Source: an uncultured Agromyces sp.
Lineage (GTDB): Bacteria; Actinomycetota; Actinomycetes; Actinomycetales; Microbacteriaceae
Length of the DNA stretch: 64,000 nucleotides
Reading direction: 5' to 3'
Assembly: GCA_913053875.1 (NCBI GenBank)
Contig: CAJXGN010000001.1
Coordinates: 124,001 to 188,000 of the forward strand
Part shown: positions 16,788 to 25,578 of the stretch, piece after piece
How the letters are laid out: each line of letters opens with the position of its first letter
Position numbering within the stretch: the stretch's first letter is position 1
Notes under the pieces: model-generated
The model's database searches: none
Seen by the model: only the letters and a program-made list of their open reading frames with translations
What the model was told of the DNA's origin: nothing
Translations under genes and position numbers: made by a program

Positions 16788-17597
16788 ATGGACATCGATT
16801 CCCCCAAGGACGCCGCGCGCACCGCGGAGCGCTCGCAGACGTTCCAGATCCTCGCCCGAACGGGCTACGTCGTGCTCGGCATCATCCACGTCATCATCGG
16901 CGTGATCGCCATCTCGGTGGCGACGGGCAACGGCGGCGGGGAGGCCGAGGAGTCGGGCGCGCTCGAGCAGGTCGCGAAGACCCCGTTCGGCAGCGTGCTG
17001 CTGTGGGCGATCGCGATCGGCCTGTTCGCGCTCGCGATCTGGTCGGTGGCCGAGGCCCTCCTCGCGCGGGGGAAGGATACGAAGGAGAAGTGGGGCGAGC
17101 GGCTGAAGGAGGGCGGCAAGGCCGTCGTCTACATCGCCGTGGGCGCCACCGCGGTCGTGTTCGCCCTCGGCGGCAGCAGCGACTCGTCCGAGTCGAGCCA
17201 GGGACTCGCTGCGACGCTCATCCAGGCGCCCGGCGGCGTCTTCGTGCTCGCGCTGATCGGGCTCATCGTGTTCGGCATCGGCGCCGGCTTCGTCTGGCGG
17301 GGCGTGCGGGTCTCGTTCACCGAGAGCCTGAACGTGCCGTCGGGAGCCGTCGGGTCGGCGCTCGTCGCGCTCGGCGTCGCGGGCTACGTCGCCAAGGGCA
17401 TCGGCGTCGCGATCGTCGGCGTGCTGTTCATCGTCGCCGCGTTCACCCTCGACCCCGAGCAGGCCGGCGGCCTCGACTCCGCCCTGAAGAGCCTGCTCGA
17501 GCTGCCCTTCGGCGTCGTGCTGCTGTGGGCGATCGGGCTCGGGATCATCGCGTACGGCGCGTACTCCGTCGCGCGCGCGAAGTACGCCCGGCTCTGA
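16788..17597 (+). CDS. DUF1206 family membrane protein
   Basis: A 269-residue membrane protein built from three repeats of a two-helix unit; the pattern ARTGYVVLGIIHVIIG recurs in degenerate form as GKAVVYIAVGATAV and VAGYVAKGIGVAIVG. This is the DUF1206 architecture. The function is unknown. It is preceded by a palindrome and a leaderless-type promoter and converges on proS with a 21-base gap. Confidence 0.85.
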   Translation: MDIDSPKDAARTAERSQTFQILARTGYVVLGIIHVIIGVIAISVATGNGGGEAEESGALEQVAKTPFGSVLLWAIAIGLFALAIWSVAEALLARGKDTKEKWGERLKEGGKAVVYIAVGATAVVFALGGSSDSSESSQGLAATLIQAPGGVFVLALIGLIVFGIGAGFVWRGVRVSFTESLNVPSGAVGSALVALGVAGYVAKGIGVAIVGVLFIVAAFTLDPEQAGGLDSALKSLLELPFGVVLLWAIGLGIIAYGAYSVARAKYARL

Positions 17598-17618
17598 GCC
17601 GGGCCATCGCGGTCCGCG

Positions 17619-19385
17619 TCAGCCGCGCACGGCCGCGACGACGTCCGCCAGCGGCACCGTCGTGCGCTCCCCCGAGGCGCGGTCCCACACCTCGACCTCG
17701 CCGTCGGCGACGCCGCGGCCGACGATCACGATCCGCGGCACGCCGATCAGCTCGGCGTCGGCGAACTTCACCCCGGGCGACAGCTTCGGGCGGTCGTCGA
17801 ACAGCACGTCGCATCCGCTCGCCTCGAGCTCTGCGACGACGCCCTCGGCGGCCTCGAACACGGCCGGGTCCTTGCCGGTGGCGACCACGTGCACGTCGAA
17901 CGGGGCGATCGACGCGGGCCAGGCGAGGCCCTTCTCGTCGTTGTGCTCCTCCGCGATGATCGCGAGGATGCGGGTCACGCCGATGCCGTACGAGCCCATG
18001 GTGACGGTCACGAGCTTGCCGTTCTCATCGAGGACCTTGAGGCCGAGCGCGTCGGCGTACTTGCGGCCGAGCTGGAAGACGTGGCCGATCTCCATGCCGC
18101 GCGCGAGGTGCACGGGGCCCGAGCCGTCGGGCGCGGGGTCGCCCTCGCGCACGGTCGCCGCCTCGATGGTGCCGTCGGCCGTGAAGTCGCGGCCGGCGAC
18201 GAGGCCGAACACGTGCTTCTGGTCGAGGTTCGCGCCCGTGATCCACTCGGTGCCGTCGACCACGCGCGGGTCGACGAGGTAGCGGATGCCGGTGGCCGAC
18301 TCCTCGCCCAGCACGGCGCCGTCGGGCGACCAGGGGCCGATGTAGCCCTTGACCAGGCCGGGGTGCGCGGCGAAGTCCGCCTCGGTCGCGGGCTCGACGT
18401 CGGCCGGCGCGAACGCCACCTCGACGCGCTTGTCGTCGACGTCGCGGTCGCCGGGCAGGCCGATGATGACGAGTTCGCGCGACCCGTCGGGGTGCACCAG
18501 CGCGAGCACGACGTTCTTCAGCGTGTCGGCCGCGGTCCAGGCGCGACCGTCGGGGCGCGGGTACTCGGTGTTCGCGAGGTCGACGAGCGTGGCGATGGTC
18601 GGCGTGTTCGGCGAGTCGAGCACGACCGCGTCGGGCAGGCCCTCGATCGGCAGCGCGTCGGGCACGACCGTGGTGAAGGCCTCGACGTTGGCGGCGTACC
18701 CGGCGCCGGAGCGCACGAACGTGTCCTCGCCGACGGGCGTGGGGTGCAGGAACTCCTCGCTGCGGGAGCCGCCCATCGCACCGGCATCCGCCTGCACGAT
18801 CACGTACTCGAGGCCCAGGCGCGCGAAGATGCGCTCGTAGGCGTCGCGCTGCGCCTGGTAGCTGGCGTCGAGGCCGGCATCCGTGTGGTCGAACGAGTAC
18901 GCGTCCTTCATGGTGAACTCGCGTCCGCGCAGGAGGCCGGCGCGCGGACGGGCCTCGTCGCGGTACTTGTCCTGGATCTGGTAGATCGTCAGCGGCAGGT
19001 CCTTGTACGACGAGTAGAGGTCCTTCACCGTGAGCGTGAAGACCTCCTCGTGCGTGGGCGCGAGCAGGTAGTCGGCGCCCTTGCGGTCCTGCAGGCGGAA
19101 GATGCCGTCGCCGTACTCCTCCCAGCGGCCGGTCGCCTCGTAGGGCTCCTTCGGCAGCAGGGCCGGGAAGTGCACCTCGTGCGCCCCGGCGGCGGCCATC
19201 TCCTCGCGGATGACGCGCTCGATCTTCTCCTTGACCTTCAGGCCCAGCGGGAGCCAGGCGAACACGCCCGGGGCCTGGCGGCGGATGTAGCCGGCGCGCA
19301 CGAGCAGCTTGTGGCTCGTGACCTCGGCGTCGGAGGGGTCTTCGCGGAGCGTGCGGAGGAAGTAGTTCGTCAGGCGTACGGGCAC
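17619..19385 (-). CDS. proS: Prolyl-tRNA synthetase
   Basis: Charges tRNA-Pro. The 588-residue protein is the long bacterial type: class II motif 1 near the N-terminus, motif 2 with [25 protein letters not shown], an inserted editing domain in the middle, motif 3 with GSYGIGVTR, and the C-terminal anticodon-binding domain. The GTG start is supported by a TAGACT -10 ending 6 bases upstream and the absence of a ribosome binding site. It occupies its conserved place between ispG and the nusA cluster. Confidence 0.96.
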   Translation of the reverse strand: MPVRLTNYFLRTLREDPSDAEVTSHKLLVRAGYIRRQAPGVFAWLPLGLKVKEKIERVIREEMAAAGAHEVHFPALLPKEPYEATGRWEEYGDGIFRLQDRKGADYLLAPTHEEVFTLTVKDLYSSYKDLPLTIYQIQDKYRDEARPRAGLLRGREFTMKDAYSFDHTDAGLDASYQAQRDAYERIFARLGLEYVIVQADAGAMGGSRSEEFLHPTPVGEDTFVRSGAGYAANVEAFTTVVPDALPIEGLPDAVVLDSPNTPTIATLVDLANTEYPRPDGRAWTAADTLKNVVLALVHPDGSRELVIIGLPGDRDVDDKRVEVAFAPADVEPATEADFAAHPGLVKGYIGPWSPDGAVLGEESATGIRYLVDPRVVDGTEWITGANLDQKHVFGLVAGRDFTADGTIEAATVREGDPAPDGSGPVHLARGMEIGHVFQLGRKYADALGLKVLDENGKLVTVTMGSYGIGVTRILAIIAEEHNDEKGLAWPASIAPFDVHVVATGKDPAVFEAAEGVVAELEASGCDVLFDDRPKLSPGVKFADAELIGVPRIVIVGRGVADGEVEVWDRASGERTTVPLADVVAAVRG

Positions 19386-19391
19386 CCGAAC

Positions 19392-19397
19392 AGTCTA
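19392..19397 (-). promoter_or_regulatory. -10 element of a leaderless proS transcript
   Basis: TAGACT on the minus strand ends exactly 6 bases before the GTG at 19385. Confidence 0.55.
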
Positions 19398-19443
19398 GAG
19401 GCGGGCGACGGATGCCTCTGAAGGCGCCGTCTCGCCACCGTTC

Positions 19444-19451
19444 TGTATACA
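19444..19451. promoter_or_regulatory. Upstream GntR operator candidate
   Basis: TGTATACA is an 8-base palindrome about 85 bases before the GntR gene, sharing its core with the site at 19505-19516. Paired GTATAC sites suggest cooperative or looping repression. Confidence 0.5.
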
Positions 19452-19504
19452 TTTGGTGACCAGTTGGTGGAAAACGTGGCCCATCATCGGAGAATGGACT
19501 ACCG

Positions 19505-19516
19505 TGTGTATACACA
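19505..19516. promoter_or_regulatory. Main GntR operator candidate of the prp operon
   Basis: TGTGTATACACA is a perfect 12-base palindrome directly in front of the AAGGAGG ribosome binding site of the GntR gene. Its T-G-T...A-C-A form is typical of FadR-subfamily operators. Confidence 0.65.
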
Positions 19517-19528
19517 AGGAGGGCGACG

Positions 19529-20227
19529 ATGACCACGACAGGACGCGCGAGCGACCGGGCGTACGAGGCGCTCCGGGCCGAGATCATCGCGTGGGAGCTC
19601 CCGCCCGGCAGCGTGCTGGCCGAGGTCGAGCAGGCCGCCAGGCTCGGCGTTTCGCGCACCCCGCTGCGCGAGGCCCTCTCGAGACTCGCCGCCGACGGGC
19701 TCGTCGCCCCGCACGGCGGGCGCGGCGTCGTCGTCACCGACCTGTCGGCCGACGACGTGCGCGAGCTGTTCGAGGTGCGCCGCGCACTCGAGGAGCAGGC
19801 CGCGCGCCTGGCCGCCCGCCGCGCCGACCCCGAGCCGTTCCGTGCGCTCGCCGCCGAGTTCGCGGAGGTCCGCGACCTGCTCGAGCACGACGACCCGCTG
19901 CGGCACCGCTACTTCGACCTGGTCGGCCGGTTCGACGCGGCGCTCGATGCGGCCATGGCCAACGGCTACCTGGCCGCGGCGCTCCGCCCGGTGCGCACCC
20001 ACCTCGCCCGCGTGCGCCGCATGGCGCGCTTCGACGCCGCCCGCCTGCTCGAGGCCGCGCGCGAGCACCAGGCCATCGCGCTCGCGATCGCCGACGGCGA
20101 GCCAGAGCTCGCCGCCCACGCGACGCACCTGCACCTGCACCACGCCCTCCAGGGCATCCTCGACCACCTCGCCGGCGACGCCGCCGTGGCGCACGACCAC
20201 CCGCAACGAACGGAGCACATCGCATGA
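19529..20227 (+). CDS. GntR family regulator (FadR/FCD subfamily) of the propionate operon
   Basis: A 232-residue repressor with an N-terminal winged helix-turn-helix (about 8-75; [21 protein letters not shown]) and a C-terminal all-helical FCD ligand-binding domain with the metal-binding His/Asp pattern. It is the first gene of the prpDBC operon and overlaps prpD by ATGA. A strong AAGGAGG precedes it. It probably represses its own operon through the TGTATACA sites and responds to an intermediate such as methylcitrate or propionyl-CoA; the effector is inferred. Confidence 0.92.
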   Translation: MTTTGRASDRAYEALRAEIIAWELPPGSVLAEVEQAARLGVSRTPLREALSRLAADGLVAPHGGRGVVVTDLSADDVRELFEVRRALEEQAARLAARRADPEPFRALAAEFAEVRDLLEHDDPLRHRYFDLVGRFDAALDAAMANGYLAAALRPVRTHLARVRRMARFDAARLLEAAREHQAIALAIADGEPELAAHATHLHLHHALQGILDHLAGDAAVAHDHPQRTEHIA

Positions 20228-21720
20228 TCGACCTCGAGGTCCGCACCTACCGCAGCGACGAGCTGCTGCCGCGCGAGGAGCAGCTCGCCTGGCGCATCGC
20301 CCAGGTCGCCGCAGACCCCGTGGCCGTCGACGACGACGTCACCGAGATGATCATCAACCGCGTGATCGACAACGCGTCGGTCGCCGTCGCGTCGCTCGGC
20401 CGCGCACCGGTCGTCGCGGCACGCGGGCAGGCCCGGGTGCATCCGTACTCCCCCGGCTCCACCGTGTTCGGCGTCGCCGGTCGCTACAGCCCCGAGTGGG
20501 CGGCGTACGCGAACGGCGTCGCCGTGCGCGAGCTCGACTACCACGACACGTTCCTCGCGGCCGAGTACTCGCACCCGGGCGACAACATCCCGCCGATCCT
20601 CGCGGTCGCCCAGCACGCGGGGCGCGACGGCGCGGCGCTCGTGCGCGGCATCGCCACGGGCTACGAGGTGCAGGTCGACCTGGTGAAGGCCATCTCGCTG
20701 CACCGGCACAAGATCGACCACGTCGCCCACCTCGGGCCGTCGGCCGCCGCCGGCATCGGCACGCTGCTCGGCCTCGACCCGACCGTGATCTTCCAGGCCA
20801 TCGGCCAGGCGCTGCACACGACCACCGCCACCCGCCAGTCGCGCAAGGGCGAGATCTCCACCTGGAAGGCCTCCGCCCCCGCGTTCGCCGGGAAGATGGC
20901 CATCGAGGCGGTCGATCGCGCGATCCGCGGCCAGACCAGCCCCTCCCCGATCTGGGAGGGCGAGGACGGCGTGATCGCCTGGCTGCTCGACGGCCCGGAG
21001 GGCCGCTACACGGTGCCGCTGCCCGGCCCGGGCGAGTCGAAGCGGGCCATCCTCGACTCGTACACCAAGGAGCACTCGGCCGAGTACCAGGCGCAGGCGC
21101 TCATCGACCTCGGGCGGCGCATCGGCACGGAGCATCCGGAGCTGCGCGACCCGGCCGCGGTCGAGTCGATCCTCATCGCGACGAGCCACCACACGCACTA
21201 CGTGATCGGCTCGGGCGCGAACGACCCGCAGAAGTACGACCCGACCGCGTCGCGCGAGACGCTCGACCACTCGATCCCGTACATCTTCACGGTCGCGCTG
21301 CAGGACGGCGCCTGGCACCACGTCGACTCGTACGCGCCCGAGCGCGCGCAGCGGCCTGACACCGTGGAACTCTGGCGCAAGGTCACCACGGTCGAGGACC
21401 CGGAGTGGACGCGCCGCTACCACTCGCTCGACATCTCGGAGAAGGCGTTCGGCGGCCGAGTGGAGATCACCCTGGCCGACGGGAGCCGCATCGTCGAGGA
21501 GATCGCCGTGGCCGACGCGCACCCGCTCGGCGCCCGCCCGTTCGGTCGCGAGCAGTACGTGCAGAAGTTCCGGACCCTCGCCGACGGCGTGCTCTCGGCC
21601 GCCGAGGTCGACCGCTTCCTCGACCTCGCGGTGCGCCTGCCCGAGCTCACTCCCGGCGAGCTGGGCGACCTCAACCCGATCGCCGACGCGCTGCCCGAGG
21701 CACCGAAGGGACTGTTCTGA
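20224..21720 (+). CDS. prpD: 2-Methylcitrate dehydratase
   Basis: PrpD dehydrates 2-methylcitrate to methylaconitate in the methylcitrate cycle of propionyl-CoA oxidation. The 498-residue protein belongs to the MmgE/PrpD family; recognisable segments include [27 protein letters not shown] and the C-terminal [17 protein letters not shown] region. It overlaps the GntR gene by 4 bases and leads directly into prpB. Confidence 0.94.
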   Translation: MIDLEVRTYRSDELLPREEQLAWRIAQVAADPVAVDDDVTEMIINRVIDNASVAVASLGRAPVVAARGQARVHPYSPGSTVFGVAGRYSPEWAAYANGVAVRELDYHDTFLAAEYSHPGDNIPPILAVAQHAGRDGAALVRGIATGYEVQVDLVKAISLHRHKIDHVAHLGPSAAAGIGTLLGLDPTVIFQAIGQALHTTTATRQSRKGEISTWKASAPAFAGKMAIEAVDRAIRGQTSPSPIWEGEDGVIAWLLDGPEGRYTVPLPGPGESKRAILDSYTKEHSAEYQAQALIDLGRRIGTEHPELRDPAAVESILIATSHHTHYVIGSGANDPQKYDPTASRETLDHSIPYIFTVALQDGAWHHVDSYAPERAQRPDTVELWRKVTTVEDPEWTRRYHSLDISEKAFGGRVEITLADGSRIVEEIAVADAHPLGARPFGREQYVQKFRTLADGVLSAAEVDRFLDLAVRLPELTPGELGDLNPIADALPEAPKGLF

Positions 21721-21721
21721 G

Positions 21722-22681
21722 ATGGTGCTGCACTCGACGGTCACGCCGACCGACAAGCGGCGGCGCTTCCGCGAGGCCCTCGCGGCCCCCGCGATCGTGC
21801 GCATGCCCGGCGCCTTCAACCCGCTGAGCGCCCGGCTCATCGAGGACGTCGGGTTCGAGGGCGTGTACATCTCGGGCGCCGTGCTCTCGGCCGACCTGGG
21901 GCTGCCCGACATCGGGCTCACCACCCTCACCGAGGTCGCCGGGCGCGGCGCGCAGATCGCGCGGGTCACCGACCTGCCGACCCTCATCGACGCCGACACC
22001 GGCTGGGGCGAACCGATGAACGTCGCCCGCACGGTGCAGATGATGGAGGATGCCGGCATCTCGGCCATGCACGTCGAGGACCAGGTCAACCCGAAGCGGT
22101 GCGGACACCTCGACGGCAAGGACGTCGTCGACGAGCCGACGGCGCTCCGCCGCATCCGTGCCGCCGTCGACGCCCGACGCGACCCCGAATTCGTGATCAT
22201 GGCCCGCACCGACGTGCGCGGCGTCGCCGGGCTGCGGGCGGCGACCGAGCGGGCGAAGGCACTGGTCGACGCGGGCGCGGACGCGATCTTCCCCGAGGCC
22301 ATGGCCGACCTCGACGAGTTCGCGGCCATGCGCGCCGCGGTCGACGTGCCGATCCTCGCCAACATGACCGAGTTCGGCAAGAGCCCGCTGTTCACGGCCG
22401 CCGAGCTCGAGGCGGTGGGCGTGAACCTCGTGATCCATCCCGTCTCGCTGCTGCGCCTGGCCATGGGCGAGGCCGAGCGGAGCCTGCGGCAGCTCGCCGC
22501 CGAGGGCAGCCTCGCGAACGCGGTGCCGCGCATGCAGACCCGCACACGCCTCTACGAACTCAACGAGTACGCCGACTACGCCCGGTTCGACGAGGAGGTC
22601 TTCGCCTTCGACGTGCCGGGCGCAGCGGATGACCGAACGCCCCGCGACGACGCGGAGCCCCGACGAAGGGAACACGCATGA
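21722..22681 (+). CDS. prpB: 2-Methylisocitrate lyase
   Basis: PrpB cleaves 2-methylisocitrate to pyruvate and succinate. It is a member of the isocitrate lyase/PEP mutase superfamily with the catalytic loop KRCGHLDGK, the metal-binding DADTGWGEP and VEDQ segments. It has 319 residues; the C-terminal ~20 are a charged extension ending in the overlap with prpC. It starts 1 base after the prpD stop. Confidence 0.95.
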   Translation: MVLHSTVTPTDKRRRFREALAAPAIVRMPGAFNPLSARLIEDVGFEGVYISGAVLSADLGLPDIGLTTLTEVAGRGAQIARVTDLPTLIDADTGWGEPMNVARTVQMMEDAGISAMHVEDQVNPKRCGHLDGKDVVDEPTALRRIRAAVDARRDPEFVIMARTDVRGVAGLRAATERAKALVDAGADAIFPEAMADLDEFAAMRAAVDVPILANMTEFGKSPLFTAAELEAVGVNLVIHPVSLLRLAMGEAERSLRQLAAEGSLANAVPRMQTRTRLYELNEYADYARFDEEVFAFDVPGAADDRTPRDDAEPRRREHA

Positions 22682-23811
22682 CCGACACCACCCCCGAGAT
22701 CCGCAAGGGCCTCGCCGGAGTCGTCGTCGACACGACGGCCATCTCGAAGGTGAACCCCGCCACCAACTCGCTGCTCTACCGGGGCTACCCGGTGCAGGAG
22801 CTCGCCGAGCACTGCTCCGTGGAGGAGGTCGCGCTGCTGCTCTGGACCGGCGAACTGCCGACCCCCGACGAGCTCGCCACGTTCGAGGCCGAGGAGCGCG
22901 CCGGCCGCGCCCTTGCCCCGCAGGTGCGCGACGCGATCACCCGAGCGCCGTTGACGGCCCACCCGATGGACGTCGTGCGCACCGCGATCAGCGTGCACGG
23001 CGAGATCGACCCCGACACGGCGGATGCCTCGCCCGAGGCCGACCTGCGCAAGGCCAAGCGCCTGTTCGCGGCGGTGCCCGCCATGGTCGCGCTCGACCAG
23101 CGCCGCCGGCACGGCCTCGACGAGATCGCGCCGCGCGAGGACCTCGACTACTCGGCGAACCTGCTCTGGATGACCTTCGGCACCGAGCTCACCGAGGCCG
23201 AGATCGACGTGTTCCGGGTGTCGATGGTGCTCTACGCCGAGCACTCGTTCAACGCCTCGACCTTCACCGCGCGCGTGGTCACCTCGACCATGAGCGACCT
23301 GCACTCGGCCGTCGTGGCGGCCGTCGGCGCGCTCAAGGGCCCGCTGCACGGCGGCGCCAACGAGGCCGTCATGCACATGTTCGACGAGATCGGCGACGCC
23401 TCGGCGGCCGTGGCCTGGCTCGACGAGGCGCTCGCGAGCAAGCGCAAGATCATGGGCTTCGGACACCGCGTGTACAAGAACGGCGACTCGCGCGTGCCGA
23501 CCATGAAGGCCGCGCTCGACCGGCTCATCGCCGAGCGCGGACGCGACGACCTGCTCGCGCTGTACGACACGCTCGGCGACGCGATGGCCGAACGCAAGGG
23601 CATCCTGCCGAACCTCGACTACCCGAGCGGCCCCGCCTACCACCTGCTCGGCTTCGACACCCCGACGTTCACGCCGCTGTTCGTCGCCAGCCGGGTCATG
23701 GGCTGGACCGCGCACATCATGGAGCAGGCCGCGGCGAACGCGCTCATCCGCCCGCTCTCGGCCTACGACGGGCCGGAGCAGCGGCACGTGCCGCAGGCGG
23801 TCTCGGTCTGA
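22678..23811 (+). CDS. prpC: 2-Methylcitrate synthase
   Basis: Condenses propionyl-CoA with oxaloacetate. The 377-residue citrate-synthase-fold enzyme has the active-site His in LKGPLHGGANE, the second His in GFGHRVYK and the catalytic Asp in the C-terminal part. It overlaps prpB by ATGA and is the last gene of the operon; a 12-pair hairpin follows. General citrate synthase activity is possible but the operon points to 2-methylcitrate. Confidence 0.94.
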   Translation: MTDTTPEIRKGLAGVVVDTTAISKVNPATNSLLYRGYPVQELAEHCSVEEVALLLWTGELPTPDELATFEAEERAGRALAPQVRDAITRAPLTAHPMDVVRTAISVHGEIDPDTADASPEADLRKAKRLFAAVPAMVALDQRRRHGLDEIAPREDLDYSANLLWMTFGTELTEAEIDVFRVSMVLYAEHSFNASTFTARVVTSTMSDLHSAVVAAVGALKGPLHGGANEAVMHMFDEIGDASAAVAWLDEALASKRKIMGFGHRVYKNGDSRVPTMKAALDRLIAERGRDDLLALYDTLGDAMAERKGILPNLDYPSGPAYHLLGFDTPTFTPLFVASRVMGWTAHIMEQAAANALIRPLSAYDGPEQRHVPQAVSV

Positions 23812-23817
23812 CGCGCC

Positions 23818-23851
23818 GGGCCGGAGCTCAGGCCCGCCAGAGCTCCGGCCC
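23818..23851. terminator. Hairpin between convergent prpC and SDR genes
   Basis: A perfect 12-base stem (23818-23829 with 23840-23851) surrounds a 10-base loop and overlaps the 3' end of the SDR gene. It lacks a T-run. Its position between convergent genes fits a bidirectional terminator or RNA 3'-end stabiliser. Confidence 0.5.
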
Positions 23852-24556
23852 CGGCCGCGCCACCGCGAGCGTCGGCACGACGGCGGTGCGCGACAGCGCC
23901 AGCACGGCCATCGCGAGCTCGGCCACGTCGTCCGGTCGGATCATCTCGTCGGCGGGCACCGCGTCGTGCTTCCAGGCGGCCATGTCGGTGTCGACGTAGC
24001 CCGGGCAGATCGCCGTCGCGAGCACGCCGGCCGCGTACTCCTCCTGGGTGAGCGCCTCGCAGAGCGACACGATCGCGGCCTTCGTCGCGCCGTAGGCGGC
24101 GAGCCCGGCCTCGGCGACCAGCGCGGTCATCGACGCGATCGCGACCACGCGCGCGCTGCCGTGCTCGGCCGCCGCCTCGCGCAGCGAGGGGATCGCCTGC
24201 GAGACCAGGGCGAACGTGCTGCGCAGGTTCACGGCGTAGTGCAGGTCGAGCCGCCGCAGCGGCGTCTCGGCGATGGGGCTCCCCTTGCCCATGCCCGCGT
24301 TCAGCACGAGGTGGTCGAGGCGGCCGAACCGCTCGAGGTGTGCGGGCACGACTCCGGCGACCGCCGCCTCGTCGGCCAGGTCGGCGGGCAGCCCGAACAC
24401 GGGCGTGCCCAGCTCGTCGCGCACCTGGGCGGCGGCCCGGTCGAGCGAGGCGGCGTCCCGGCCCGTGATGGTGACCGCGGTGCCGGATGCCGCGAGCCGA
24501 CGCGTGATCGCCAGGCCGATGCCGCGCGAGCCGCCGGTCACGATCGCCGCGCGCAT
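23828..24556 (-). CDS. Short-chain dehydrogenase/reductase
   Basis: A 242-residue classical SDR oxidoreductase. The cofactor motif TGGSRGIG, the NAG motif LVLNAGMG, the catalytic Ser in IASMTAL and the YGATK active site are present. Its ATG overlaps the upstream kinase stop by one base (TGATG). In the known levulinate (lva) pathway an SDR acts after the kinase/acyl-CoA dehydrogenase pair, so a 3-hydroxyacyl-CoA dehydrogenase role is plausible; the substrate cannot be read from sequence. Confidence 0.88.
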   Translation of the reverse strand: MRAAIVTGGSRGIGLAITRRLAASGTAVTITGRDAASLDRAAAQVRDELGTPVFGLPADLADEAAVAGVVPAHLERFGRLDHLVLNAGMGKGSPIAETPLRRLDLHYAVNLRSTFALVSQAIPSLREAAAEHGSARVVAIASMTALVAEAGLAAYGATKAAIVSLCEALTQEEYAAGVLATAICPGYVDTDMAAWKHDAVPADEMIRPDDVAELAMAVLALSRTAVVPTLAVARPGPELWRA

Positions 24557-25578
24557 CAGCGCACCGCCTTCGCCACCGGTGCGAGCCGTTCGAGCCCGTA
24601 CGCGAGCAGGGGCTCGACCGCCTCGCCCGCCGTCGCGAAGCCCTCGCCGACCGTGCTGCCCGCCAGGTAGCGGGAGTGGATGCCCTCGGCGATGACCGCG
24701 AGCTTCAGCGCGGCGAGCGCGAGGTACGGGGCGAGGTCGGGCAGGTCGCGGCCGGCGGCGTACCGCTCGACGAACGCGTCGGGCGAGGGCAGCGCGTTCG
24801 GCCCGCCGCGCACGTGCGGCACGCCGAGCACGGGCTCGGTGAGCGGCTCCCAGTAGACGAGCGTCATGGCGAGGTCGGCGAGCGGGTCGCCGAGCGTGGA
24901 GAGCTCCCAGTCGACGAGGGCGGCGATGCGCGGCTCGTCGGGGGCGACGAGCACGTTGTCGATGCGGTAGTCGCCGTGCACGATCGTCGCGCCCGACTCC
25001 GCGGGCAGCGTGTCGGCGAGGCGTGCGGCGAGCGCGTCGAAGTCGGCCGACTCGCGTGTCTTCACGCGCGACCACTGGTCGGACCAGCGACGCAGCTGCC
25101 GCCCGAGGTATCCGGCGGGGCGACCGAAGTCGGCCAGACCGGCGGCGATCGGGTCGACCCGGTGCAGCGCTGCGAGGCGGTCGGCGAGCTCGTCGCCGAG
25201 CGCCGCCTGGTCGTCGGGCGAGAGCGCGGCGAGGTCGTCGTGGCTGCGCAGCGTGCGGCCCTCGACGAAGTCGACGACGAGGAACGGCACGCCGAGCACC
25301 TGCTCATCGCGGCAGAGCAGGCGCGTACCGGGCACCGGCACGGGCGTGTCCTGCAGGGCGTCCATGACCCGGTACTCCCGCACCATGTCATGGGCGCTCG
25401 GCGTCAGCGGGCCGAGCGGTGGACGGCGCAGCACCCAGTCGTGCACGCCGTCGCTCAGGCGGTAGGTGAGGTTCGACTTGCCGCCCGCGATCAGCCGCGC
25501 GTTCAGGCCGCCGTTGTACCCGGGCAGGTGCTGCGCGAAGTAGCGGTGCAGCGCGATGACGTCCAGGCCGACGGGCAT
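24556..25578 (-). CDS. APH-fold phosphotransferase, candidate 4-hydroxyacyl-CoA kinase
   Basis: A 340-residue protein of the aminoglycoside/choline-kinase-like fold. The catalytic loop HGDYRIDNVL (201-210) and the metal-binding DWELSTLGDP (223-232) are intact, and the N-terminal lobe carries GGKSNLTYRL. Such kinases beside an acyl-CoA dehydrogenase correspond to the kinase domain of ACAD10/ACAD11 and to LvaA, which phosphorylate the 4-hydroxyl of hydroxyacyl-CoAs. It shares one-base TGATG junctions with both the acyl-CoA dehydrogenase before it and the SDR after it. An antibiotic-resistance role is unlikely in this context. Confidence 0.85.
   Translation of the reverse strand: MPVGLDVIALHRYFAQHLPGYNGGLNARLIAGGKSNLTYRLSDGVHDWVLRRPPLGPLTPSAHDMVREYRVMDALQDTPVPVPGTRLLCRDEQVLGVPFLVVDFVEGRTLRSHDDLAALSPDDQAALGDELADRLAALHRVDPIAAGLADFGRPAGYLGRQLRRWSDQWSRVKTRESADFDALAARLADTLPAESGATIVHGDYRIDNVLVAPDEPRIAALVDWELSTLGDPLADLAMTLVYWEPLTEPVLGVPHVRGGPNALPSPDAFVERYAAGRDLPDLAPYLALAALKLAVIAEGIHSRYLAGSTVGEGFATAGEAVEPLLAYGLERLAPVAKAVR

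Noticed and set aside
24556..25578. Antibiotic-resistance aminoglycoside phosphotransferase
   Set aside because: Fold match only; coupling to an acyl-CoA dehydrogenase and an SDR points to acyl-CoA metabolism.
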